Assembly: GCA_958510825.1 (NCBI GenBank)
Contig: OY294052.1
Location: 1,695,816-1,759,815 of the forward strand
DNA from: Brachypterus glaber
Lineage: Eukaryota; Arthropoda; Insecta; Coleoptera; Kateretidae
Length of the DNA: 64,000 bases
Direction of reading: 5' to 3'
Shown here: positions 23,978 to 34,816 of the stretch, in pieces
Position numbering within the stretch: the stretch's first letter is position 1
How the letters are laid out: each line of letters starts with the position of its first letter
Position numbers and translations under genes: made by a program
Notes under the pieces: generated by a model
Databases searched by the model: none
What the model was told of the DNA's origin: nothing
The model's input: the letters and a program-made list of their open reading frames with translations, nothing else

Positions 23978-24054
23978 AAAATTGGTTAAAAAGTATAATT
24001 TACGTTTTTGCATTATGGTCAATCAAACTTTTAAAAGCTGAAAATATCAAATAT

Positions 24055-24145
24055 AGTTGTCTTATTACGTATTTAAAATTTGGTCGATATCTCAACTCGT
24101 TCAAAAGTTAAGAGGGAGGGGGTGACTTTTGCACCACGCTGTATG
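24055..24145. mobile_element. Family I fragment
   Basis: GATATCTCAACTCGTTCAAA to GTGACTTTTGCACC: the outer end of one arm. Confidence 0.65.
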
Positions 24146-24604
24146 TGTAATAACTCCAATTTTGAAAAAAGCAATTCCCATTTAACTTTTTAATGTTATT
24201 ATTTTTAGCTTTTTGTCTAAAAATGCTTTAAAATTGTAAAAGTAAGTAATCTAATAAAATCCCGTGAACTTTGGGAATATCCTATCAAAGACTTTTTCTG
24301 TATTTGACATACAAAATTAATTAAATCCGCAATAAATTTCTTTGAAAGGTATTTTTCTATAAAGCGTAGACTGAAAGAAAAAAAAAAAGAAAATTAAAAA
24401 AGAAAATTTAAAAAGAAAAACCCGTTTCCCGCTCGTCATTAAATTCTTCAACCGAATGAAACCTTATTGCCTATACTTTCACAGCGCAGAAAAAAAATAT
24501 TAGGGGTTGAACTTTTAAAAAAATCAAAAAAGGAAGGAAAAAATAAAATGTCGGATTAACGTAATTTTACAGGAACAATATGTTTTATTATTAAGGATTG
24601 AAAG

Positions 24605-24770
24605 CGCTAAGGCTTTCGTAAGGGTTTCTATTTGGAGGGAAGCGCGTGGTATAGGATAATAGATTTGCACTCACCGAAATAGCCGAAATAGCCTTTCTTC
24701 CTGTTAATTGGGGTACCCCGTAGTTGCTGTCCTGCTTGGTGCTTTGGATCATGGATGCTTGGATTTAGAA
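24605..24770 (-). repeat. Family K repeat (GGGGTACCCC core)
   Basis: Minus-strand order: AGCAACTACGGGGTACCCC, a purine-rich stretch with AGGAAGAAA, then GTGAGTGCAAA, a donor-like site. Related copies are at 25350-25470 (minus), 28760-28885 (plus) and 43140-43290 (plus). Confidence 0.5.
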
Positions 24771-25349
24771 GTCTATATAACTTTTAACCAACCCTGCATG
24801 TCGAATGTCGAGAAATGGTCAAAGCAAAAAATTCGAAAATCGAGACGAAAAGTTACATTTCTCGACTCGGAAAAACGGGGGTTAGTGCTCTTTCATTTAG
24901 GACGGAAGCATAAACAAATGACTGGAGAAAATGAAAATGACATTTAAACAAATAATTTCTGTAGTGGAGCTATTTAATTAATATAATTAAAACTTGACAT
25001 TTAAAACACAAACCAATTAATTTAGCTCTCGCAATGAAAGTTTTCTTTGTCATATGTTATATACATTTATTCTATTTTATTTTAAAATTAAAATTAAATA
25101 TACCTGGTGCGTAAGAAATTAAAAAAATAGGCATAAATACGATAACAAGTTATAATTTATGCAGAAAGAAAAGCAAATTCATACTCTTATTTCCCAGTTA
25201 ACAATTACAAATACAGTATAATATACACAGAAAAAAATATATGACTATAAAATGTCACATTTATTAAACATCAGTAATTATACAAATTATAATCTGTATA
25301 TGTTTTTTTACGGAATATTTAAGGCAACTAGATTGTATATTAGTTTTTA

Positions 25350-25470
25350 AGCGCTATGGCTTTCGGGAGGAAACAAGTTTGAAAGGAAACGTGTGAAATA
25401 GAAAAGTAAATTTGCACTCACCGTAAAAGCCGTTTCTTCCTGTGAATTGGGGTACCCCGTAGTTGCTGTG
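25350..25470 (-). repeat. Family K repeat
   Basis: Same order as 24605-24770, with AGCAACTACGGGGTACCCC, AGGAAGAAACGG and a GTGAGTGCAAA donor-like site. Confidence 0.5.
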
Positions 25471-28065
25471 GTACACAAACCGAACTTGTGTTTTTCGAGT
25501 GAAGGTTATTGTATCTCTCTGTCTTGACCGCACGAATATTGTGTGAAGTCGCGTTGTATTCTAGGCAACCATTTATACAGTAAAATAAAAACCTGGCTGC
25601 ATATTTTAAGTTAACTAACTAAATACTACGTGGAAGTAACAACGTGAATTAATCAACCTTATTGGTAAAATGAAACTCTATAATTACATACAAGGTGATC
25701 CTGTGCTTATTTAGTTTCATTGTGCTTCTCAGTTTCAAAATAATTAATTTAGGTATTCTAAAAGCATTTTTTTCTAAAATCAGCTTTGTTACTACCTTTA
25801 TTAATTAATTTTCTGTATAATTAATGATAATTCTGAAATAAACAAGCGATGTGTATCTCAGAAACTAATTAAAATTAACCGCAAATTTGGAAACGGGGCA
25901 AATTTTTCATGAAAACCAAAACCAAATGTCGAGAAACGAACACGCACATATATTATAAATTTGAAATACTGGCTAATTGGCATTCAAATTTTAATTCGTA
26001 TTTTTAGAATGCCGTTAAAATATGTGGTCGCTGTAAAAAAATCTCTACCCAACACGGAGGTCCTGGACGAAATTTAATACCGGTGAAAATGACAATTTAA
26101 ATGATAACAATATTTATACATCAGGGTATTGCAAAAAAAACACATTTTTCTAATTTTTCATATGTAACCCATCCTATGTTGTTTCAATTGTAAAACTATG
26201 ATTGCATACCAAATTTCTGGGTAAAAATTATCTTAAAATTAGAGGTTATGTGTTTGACGTTTACTAATTTTCTGACAGCAGATATAATCAATCAGCTAAT
26301 CGTCGCTTCCCATCCGTTGTCATAGGCAACGGATGGGAAATAAGCATACGCACCTCGAAGAAAACCATTTCATGGCACATCGAGTGCTTTTTTACTCGGC
26401 TGCGCCTCACACTCTCGTGCACTAAAACTAGGTTCGCGTACTCGGTGCGTAATATACCATTTTATACACATATTGGTGTAGAAATGCTACGAGAAAAATT
26501 TGAGTAAATGAAGTACATTTTTCCGCAATTTTTTTTTATATACATTTTTTTATATTCAGATTTCAATTATAATTTACCCTAAAGTAAATTAATTTTAATT
26601 ACAATGGAACTTTTTCAGCTGGCAAAAAATATAATTAATCTTTTTTTTTTGTTTGCCTGCAGACGAACGTGTTAAACGAAAAAATTAAAAGGGTATTATA
26701 TATTTTAATCCAATTATAAAAATTGAGTAAAGTTTTTTTACTTGTGCGCTAAAAACGGGTGTTATAAAACCTAGTACTTTAATATACTAATTTCTTAGCA
26801 CTAAATTGAATTGCCTTTCTTGACAGAAAACGTCACTCTACAGAAAGCTACTGTCATTTAACAATGTGGTTTAATATGATATTGAAAAACACTGTCTATT
26901 TTTGTCTACCTTGTATAGGAAAATGAAAATAGTATTGATCTGTTTACCGTGTCCGCAATTTATTTTTATTCGCTTTGAGGGTAAAACTTTTGGAACGATG
27001 AAACGAAACGTAAGAGATGCTAATCTAGCAAATGAAATTGTTATATAGCAGACATGTGTCATTTTAACTGACTTTATGCAGGATATTTTCTCTTTCCTGC
27101 TGCATCAGAATGGCCGCGCTTATTGGAAATGACTAAGAATGAAATCAAAAACTGGAGCAACTGGCTGACGCCTCGCAGGTTAATTTTTTTATTGGCAATA
27201 TCTTACTTTAGCCACTAGTACCATAAATAACTATTATTTCTTCTTCTACTTCTAGTAATAAATCAGCTGCATGCAACGATGTCAATAGTAATTTTCATTT
27301 GTTTTTGCAATAAGCAACGTCGATTGTCAATAAATGACAGTTCTTATACATAACCTCAAATAATATACCCTGTCATATAATGAGCAACTCACCGTCAAGA
27401 TGTTAAAACATCTAAGACAGGATAATATGTATATATGTAATATATTACTTTTTTCGCGTCAAAATTACTCTCAGGTATTACAAAACTTAATGTTAATAAA
27501 TTGTTAAAATATCGAAAATATGTAGGGTTCGTTGCTAACTTCTTGTCCCACCTTTTTGTGGATAGGTTAGTACTTTGTGTAGAATTAATTTGACCTACTT
27601 TTAATGAAATGGAGCGAAATTTTTGGTTTTCGCTTCAAATGAACATCATTTCGTTCTTAGTCCTTGTTTTCAGGATTAAATTGGTTAGTATGCGGGAGGA
27701 AATATCGACGAGGGAAACTCTATTTTTCTTATCTTTGTTCATTTTAGGACCTGATATACGGTTATAGATATTGCAATTGCCCAATGAGCAATGCCCATTA
27801 TGCGTAACGTAAAAAATGTCGTAAAGAATGCAAAGACAAAGACGATATAATCAATCAAATCATTATTTTTATTCCTTTTTATTTTAGCTAACTGTATTTT
27901 TTTGGGTGGATTTTTTTTAATTTGATAAAGCCTAAAGTCGATCGGATTATTAATTTTTGAGTTTTCGTGCTAGCAAGAAAACGTGACATACGGACAGACT
28001 TTATTACAATTTATTTTAATTTTCGACAATTTTTTTTCTATTTTTGGGACAAGAAGTAAACGTAC
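25471..28065. other. Long stretch with no assigned gene
   Basis: Mostly AT-rich. Contains a 13-bp-arm hairpin at 26307-26339 (TTCCCATCCGTTG), a piggyBac-like end near 26655 and a family C fragment at 27168-27236. A T-rich acceptor-like site near 25998-26007 precedes 20-30 codons open in two frames; no identity could be given. Confidence 0.4.
27168..27236 (-). mobile_element. Family C fragment
   Basis: Only the hairpin end survives: GGCTGACGCCTCGCAGG to CCATAAATAACTATT. Confidence 0.75.
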
Positions 28066-28322
28066 TGTTACGAAATTATAAAAGTCAAAGAGTGACCTAC
28101 AGTTTGGCGAAGCAATAAGCAAAGAACAAAAGCTTCGGGAAGGCTCTGGAACAGCGCTTTGGGTGAAGGTTCTAGAACAACCCAGCGGCGCGAAAACTCT
28201 ATAAAGTTCCATGCTGTGCATATAAATAATAAATATTGAAAAGTAGTGTTATTGTTAAATAATTGTTTCTAGATCATTTTTTGTTTTGCCCACAGTTTTT
28301 AGTGAATCCGGATTAAGTAACA
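28066..28322 (+). mobile_element. Solo LTR with heat-shock-element-like promoter
   Basis: 257 bp starting TGTTACGAAA and ending TAAGTAACA, the usual TG...CA LTR ends in an inverted TGTTAC/GTAACA form. Flanks GTAC and GTAT are a near-match target duplication. Inside in order: TTCGGGAA, GAAGGTTCTAGAAC (perfect GAAnnTTCnnGAA), TATAAAG near 28200, then AATAAATAT near 28228. No second LTR or internal domain was found. Confidence 0.65.
28170..28183 (+). promoter_or_regulatory. Heat-shock-element-like site in the LTR
   Basis: GAAGGTTCTAGAAC has three alternating GAA/TTC units with correct spacing, about 20-30 bp before a TATA box. A weaker TTCGGGAA lies upstream. Confidence 0.5.
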
Positions 28323-28759
28323 GTATAACACTCCTCTACTGTTAAGCTGCGAGGAGTATTATAATGTAAAAACGAATCTTATAAATCTTATTTGCTGCCT
28401 CGATAATAATCCTTATTTTGTTGAATATTTTATAGAAAAATATAGCACGATTTTATATTATAAAATATGTATGTAAAATGTTCACAAGGTATTGATTCTT
28501 CCTGTTGTTACCTACGTACAAACCAAAAGCATAATTGAAAATACATTAAATTTTATACAATAAAACTTTTCTAGGTTTAGTTTACTCAACATTAGGCTGA
28601 GCCGAAAAATTTTTAGAATGCATATTAGTTTTTGTCAATTTTTAAAACCGTGACTCTTTTAGAAAAGTCAAACAAAATATATAAAAGATCAAAAATTAGG
28701 ACAATGCACGCGTTTCATTTTGTTATAAATCCCACAATCCAACCACCTTTCCATATCGA

Positions 28760-28885
28760 TGCCACCAAGACATGAGCAGATGAAGTACGGGGTACCCCAG
28801 AAAGGAAGAAAACATGGTAAGCGAACAATTTTATCTTATCTTTCCCTCCAAAAGATATCCTTTTGAAATCCCTTGCGCTTACAAC
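28760..28885 (+). repeat. Family K repeat
   Basis: Plus-strand copy with GTACGGGGTACCCC, GGAAGAAAACATGGTAAGC and a shared tail. Confidence 0.45.
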
Positions 28886-29340
28886 AATATTAAACAAAAA
28901 AAACTAAGGAACATTAAAATAGAGTTATTAAGGTACCAGTTTCAAATTTATTTCATTATTACGTACTTGTTTTTAGTAATCATTTCTCTATGTATACAAA
29001 TAGAATAGCAAATCTTGAGAATGAATATTCAGAGCACAGGAAAGATTAATGCATTCACATATTGATGAATCAAGTAATCTTAGTAAATACGGCCACAGTA
29101 GGATAGCGGAGCGACAAATTTTCATTAGACGTAACACAGATACATAAATAGTTTTAATTACCGTCAACCGGGGCGACTTTGCGGAACACTTTGGCCAACC
29201 AGCCGTTAAAAAAATATTTTATCCAATAAATCAATATAAAGACCTAGTTTACTGTCAATTTACCTAAAGAAATTGACATTTTATTCATTGTTTATAAATT
29301 GTCTCAAGTCTCCTCTAGCAACGTGAGTATTATTTTTACC

Positions 29341-29594
29341 CAACGAACTAATAACTCTTCTCTCTAGAATAGGCATTTCATTTGTAAAAATTGAAAAAAA
29401 CGTAGCCAACAGATACATTTGTCTGTCTTACTCGCACAGCTTTGTTCTAACAGAGACAACAATAACAGTTACTGGTAACTGTTATTGTTCAGACCTGAAT
29501 ATACCTACTATTTGTTTACAAACAAACCGAGATTTTGGCGATACTTTATATTAACGGTATACGTATTCTATAGAGAAGAGTTATTAGTTCGTTG
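29341..29594. mobile_element. hAT-like MITE (family N) with 8-bp duplication
   Basis: 254 bp, CAACGAACTAATAACTC to GAGTTATTAGTTCGTTG, flanked by exact TTTTTACC (29333-29340 and 29595-29602). The ends fit YARNG. The centre holds TAACAGTTACTGGTAACTGTTA, a strong palindrome. Confidence 0.87.
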
Positions 29595-29721
29595 TTTTTA
29601 CCCCACCCTTTTAGAAAATGCAGTTTTTTCACAAAATACTTACTTTTTAGGGACTGGGGTGCATGTGGGTTTATACCGGGATCCCATTTAATTGATCTTA
29701 CAAACACAACATTTTGTAGAA

Positions 29722-29935
29722 AATTAAACTTTAAAGCGACATTCAGGTCTATTCACGTGCGTAAACAATATTATTATTTTGGCTATATTGACAAAATAGC
29801 AATATTGTTTCGCACGTCAATAGACCTGATTAACATTTGCACGGAAAACGTCAAGCGATAGGCTTTTGTCTGTTGCCAACCCAAAAGAAAAGAAAAACAA
29901 ACCTCTTATGGGCCTATAAGAACCAAAGAACGGTT
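29722..29935 (+). repeat. Family J repeat with a hairpin insertion
   Basis: Same order of phrases as 17610-17780, but with an extra hairpin of about 85 bp (29745-29830, CAGGTCTATT... to ...AATAGACCTG). Confidence 0.65.
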
Positions 29936-30119
29936 TGTTTGTAAACAAATAGTAGGTATATTCAGGCCTGAACAATAAGAGTTACCAGTAACTGTTATTG
30001 TTGTCTCTGTTAGAACAAAGCTGTGCGAGTAAGACAGACAAATGTATATGTTGGCTACGTTTTTGTCAGTTTTTACAAATAAAATGCCTATTCTAGAGAG
30101 AAAAGTTATTAGTTCGTTG
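29936..30119. mobile_element. Family N MITE, truncated inverted copy
   Basis: Begins inside the element (GGTTTGTTTGTAAACAAATAG) and ends at GTTATTAGTTCGTTG. Confidence 0.75.
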
Positions 30120-30443
30120 ATAAGAACACGCAATGCATGTGATTATGAGCTTAGAGGAGTCGCAAAATAGAAAAAATACAAATTTTATGACCAGGGGCAC
30201 TATTTTCCGAAAAAAAAAATACCTGGCCCTGTTGACATTTGTATTTTTTTTATAAAATAACTAAATTGATGTTTATGTATTAAAACGAATTTGACCGCAA
30301 AGGGTTAACGTACTGTATAATACATAAATGTATATAAATTCTGCTAGAAATTCTGTAAATGGATTCTAATCAATAAATGGGTAGGGTTACAGTGTTGAAA
30401 TTGTGGTGCAACATGCCGATAGTGTTCAATGAGTTTATGAAAA

Positions 30444-31405
30444 TTTAACGAATAAATTTTAGGAATAGTCCAAACCAACGCGTTGCACAATGGTTCAGAA
30501 TTAAATAAAAATTGACAAAATTCTGAATTTTTGTGTACTTATATTTACGATACCGCTGATTACGAATATCATAATGAAAAATCTGAAAAGATAGTCATAA
30601 AATAACCCTTTTAAAATTAAAACTAGCATCAAAACAGTTAAATTTCTCTATCAGGAAAATATAAAAATATTTAAATCAAGTTTTTTCAAAAACGTGCCAT
30701 TTCGTGAAACTTTCTTTTTCATATTTTGATAGTACCATATGTTGGGAAAAAAAAGCATATAAAAAAAACCTGGGCGATTTTAAGCGTTTTTTTAAATTGA
30801 TAATTACTATTTTTTCTCCTGTTCTCAAGTTAAACTGTCTTAATGGTAGAGTAAAACATATTTTAAAAATAAAATATAGTGTTTTTAAGCATACATAGGG
30901 ATAAAATAAGACACTACTTTCATCTATAAAATTATTGTTTGTCGCAATATGGCGCATGACCTTGAAACTTCAATTATTACAATAATTGACCTATTTTTTT
31001 ATTTTTTACATTGGTATGGACTTTATCATATTCAGGGGCTTAATTATGAACAGATGTAAGTAATAAATAATATAAACCTAATTATAAGGCTTAATTTAGA
31101 TCAATTAAGACCACATCTTAAAAGTCGAACCACCCTAACTTTTTCTCTATACCAAATTTTGAACTTTTAGGTATTGATTCATATAAAGGATCTTAAATGA
31201 AGCATACATACCAAATTTCATCAAAATCGAAAATATAAAATAAAATATGTTCCACACTAGTGGCGCGAAAAAATTTTTTTCAGATTTTTCATTATGATAT
31301 TCGTAATCAGCGGTATCGAAAATATAAGTACACAAAAATTCAGAATTTTGTCAATTTTTATTTAATTCTGAACCACTGTGCGTTGGTTTGGTCTATTCGT
31401 TAATT
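30444..31405. mobile_element. Long-TIR element (family P)
   Basis: Inverted arms of about 140 bp (TTAACGAATA... CCAAACCAACGC... GGTTCAGAATTAAATAAAA). The interior of about 0.7 kb is AT-rich with no recognisable coding. Confidence 0.75.
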
Positions 31406-33208
31406 TATTGGTTGCAACGGCGCATCTGGGAATTTCCATTACTAATATTTTAGTTATAATTAATGGAAACAAATGTGTTTCATAAAAAAACAAGTCGTGA
31501 AGATATGCAATGCAACGCATTTCCATTATATACTATTCACAGTAAATGGTGAATTGCATTTTCCCAAATACATACTTAAAAAAAAAATAGAAAACAAAAC
31601 ATTTATACTTAAGTTTTAAAAAAATCGAAAAAAAAATCAAAAGAAAAAGGCTGCTGATTGACTTTTTTTAGGAAAATGTTGATTTAATTTAATCTGCCCT
31701 ACTCGCAGCTCAATTTTGAAAAAAAAATTCAAAAACTAAAATGTTATAAGGACACACTGTACTATAAACCTTAGAAACAAAGCTTAAAAGTCGACTCGTG
31801 GTGTGGAGGTAGTGTGGCTTCCATCCCAAAGGGCCCAAGTTCGGGGTCCATTACTGGGCTGCTTTTTTTCGTTATTTTTTACTTTTTTATTTATTTTTTT
31901 TTTAGTTGAATCATTTTAGCTTGGGTAAAATCACTTTTTTCTCGATCTGTCTCATAGTCTGTCAGATCTATACTCGAATTTTACAACTGTTATAGTATCG
32001 TTGCTTTTCACCCGTGAAACGAGGAATATGTACTCTTGGCAGAATTTTATAATCCGTTAATCGCGTTTAATTTTTAGCATCAAGTGTTTTAGTATTAGTT
32101 ATTTATTTATTTATTTGCTATCTTAGATATACCCCGGATTCGATTTTATATATTTTATAGGGATTGTATGGAAGATGTGCAGTAAAATGACGAACATGTG
32201 ATTATATTGGAGTAAGAAGGGAATTTTATGCCTTTTAATCATTTATAATGCTGATAAATTTTGATTTGGAAGCAATTAACACGTGAAGAAGTTTTTATAC
32301 GTACAAAATTTTCTTTATATACTAGCACATGCGCAAATATAATTACAAATTAGAACAAACTGCCTTGGCAACAGCTAACACAACCAACAGTAAACACTAA
32401 GGACTACAGGGATGGAGTCTAGAACTCCAGAATACTTTGCTGTGACCTGAAGCCCAGAATACCACTTTGATATATAGTATAAATACAAATTTATACTGAG
32501 CTGACCAAATTTCAAAAGAAAAAGGCCAAAGCAAATTAGAAGAAGAAGAACTGTTATAGTGGGTATTCGAAGTTCCTGACGGGAGACTGCTCATATACTT
32601 TTTTTAATTTAATCTTCTGACTTCCCAGTTTTCTTTTTTAATTCCGCAGAAAAGCAAAATATTTAATTAAAGTGTAAAAAGAGTATAAAAATGTCTTTCA
32701 TCCAGAGCTTATAAAATTAAAAGAGACTATCTGTAAAAAACATAACATTTGTCTGCTGGCTAAAGAAATAGATAAAAAACAAACCAGTCCCATAATAAAT
32801 TACTGAAAGTTGCAACCTAAAACCGAAAGAGAGGTATTATTTTCTGGTATCTGAAAAACATGTTTTTCTAAAGAAAATTTACGGTAACCTGATCGATTTT
32901 ACAATTTGTTCCTCTTTTTTTTATTACTGCCTCCTCATTAAACGATTTTATTATGATAAATTTTACCTATAATACTGCATAAATTATCACACTCTTATAC
33001 TGCTACTGCTGAAAAGAAAGTCGGATAAACTCTTAACTTTCAGGAAAAAAATATTTCAATAGGAATTATTTATAAAAATCTAAAAAAAACAACAATAATG
33101 AAGTTATAAAAAAGTAAGTAAAGTATTTTTAATAAAATTTTAAAATTCACTTAAAGCAAAATGAATGTTAGTTTGTAGAGTGTTTGGTATATTTAAGAGA
33201 CAGGTTTA
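31406..33208. other. No gene recognised
   Basis: Contains a family F repeat (31495-31575) and a B-box-like AAGTTCGGGGTCC at about 31847-31859 followed by a T-run, possibly a SINE relic. The rest is AT-rich. Confidence 0.4.
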
Positions 33209-33450
33209 GGGAACGTTCTAGTATTACGTAACGCAAATTGTACCAAAATTCATACACTTCATAGACCGGTTCTCGCGTTATTATAGATTATAGAGATTTC
33301 ATATTGTGGCTACCCCCCCTAATAGGGGGTGTGTTAGGAAGGGGGTAGCCAAAATATGAAATCTCTACAGCCTTGAATAACGCGAGAACCGAGGTATGAA
33401 GTGTATGAATTTTGGAACATTTTGCGTTGCGTTATACTTGAACGTTCCCT
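33209..33450. mobile_element. Palindromic family H MITE
   Basis: GGGAACGTTCTAGTATTAC to GAACGTTCCC, TA at both edges. Arms of about 110 bp contain TCATACACTTCATA and CGGTTCTCGCGTTATT; the centre is CCCCCCCTAATAGGGGG. Confidence 0.85.
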
Positions 33451-34581
33451 TAGTGCCCTTTGTCTTAATGGAAATTAGTTTGAATGAGGATTTAAAACGA
33501 ATGTAATGAACAAGTAATCTATAAATATAGCAATATGAATATAGGACTGCGCACTAAGGAATGTAACTGAATTGCAAATTTCGAAAAGGGCTGATCTCCG
33601 AAAATTCACTTCACTTCTAGAAAAAAATGATGGTTATTTTCTGTCCTTTAAGGACCCAAGCAATGATTTTATAAGGGTCAGAAAACTTCCGCAGCTAGGC
33701 CAAAAATCGCCGTTTCCTGACATCCTCCTGTGTAATTTAACTAGAAATACAGTTGGTATTACTATTAACGCCCCTTTTATCACATTCTACGGATCGTGGG
33801 TCGTAGCTCAGACATATTCGTGTAAAAACAGGGTGATTTTGGACGTCTAACACATAAAAAGGTTAGAAATCTGACCGGGCACAAAGTATACAAAAAGAAA
33901 TAAGCCGAAGTTGGTATTTTTGATGGAGTTCTATGGTAGAACTTCTACCTGTGAATGTGAACGTTGTCTGGAGTGAAAAAAATTAACATCTTTTGCAGAT
34001 TTGAGAATAGTTTTCTGATTGGTCGAGGGTTTGGCGGCAAACAATGCATCTCTCTCTTGCAATCAGTACTCATAAATACCAACCGTTTGAATCTAGTGCG
34101 CATTGCTATAATTGCGTTGCTGTAAAAATATATTATGAAAAAAAAATAAACGTTTTATAACATAAAAATATAGAGTATACTCGGGAAAAGACTTTTTTTT
34201 AAGTGCCTAAGCAATAAAGTAATATACTATCTACTGTTAAGTGTATACTATAAAATGCAAAACATTATATATCTTCAGACCTTGTTATTTTATGAAATGA
34301 CAAACGATCTAGACGCCTTTTTTATTAAATTTAAATGCTATTCCATCGTTAGAAAATAATATGATACGGAAAGAAAATTTAATGCGGAGATTTCAGTTTA
34401 GCAAAACACGAAAGAAGTCACTGAAAAATGATGAGGACACCCCTAGTAACAATTTTTGTCAAGTCTTAAGCAAGTCATAAGTGATCTAGTAGGTCATGTA
34501 CTATGTAAACGTCAAAAACTAAGTCATTAAATGACATTCTTGTTAACTTTTAAATAACGAAAAGAATTAAGGCGTGAAAAT

Positions 34582-34816
34582 ATGAATTTGACTAATAGTG
34601 CCCGAGTAAAATCGTTGTACAAAAAGGCCATACGAACACTGGAAGATTGGTATGATCGGAGGGAAGTTTTTCGGTATCACGCCATACTGATGAGAGAAAG
34701 ATTTGATGAGAACAAATGCGCTGAACAAGAAGAAGCCGGTAAACTCGTGAGTGCTGGCGAATTGGAATGGAACAATAAAAAGCACTGGCATTCCAAAAAA
34801 TTTCCAAGCTCCCCAG
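34582..34816 (+). CDS. NDUFB9: NDUFB9 exon 1
   Basis: This exon encodes residues 1-78 and the first base of Gly79. It begins at ATG 34582 and ends at a CAG|GTAAAC donor. It carries the LYR-type helix and a charged second helix (MRERFDENK). Reverse-frame ORFs over the same span are shadows. Confidence 0.93.

Noticed and set aside
24708..24947. 79-codon plus-strand frame downstream of a family K segment
   Set aside because: It begins inside the repeat and shows no recognisable domain.
33572..33850. 92-codon plus-strand frame next to a family H MITE
   Set aside because: Reads smoothly but starts without ATG, shows no recognisable domain and has no clear splice sites.
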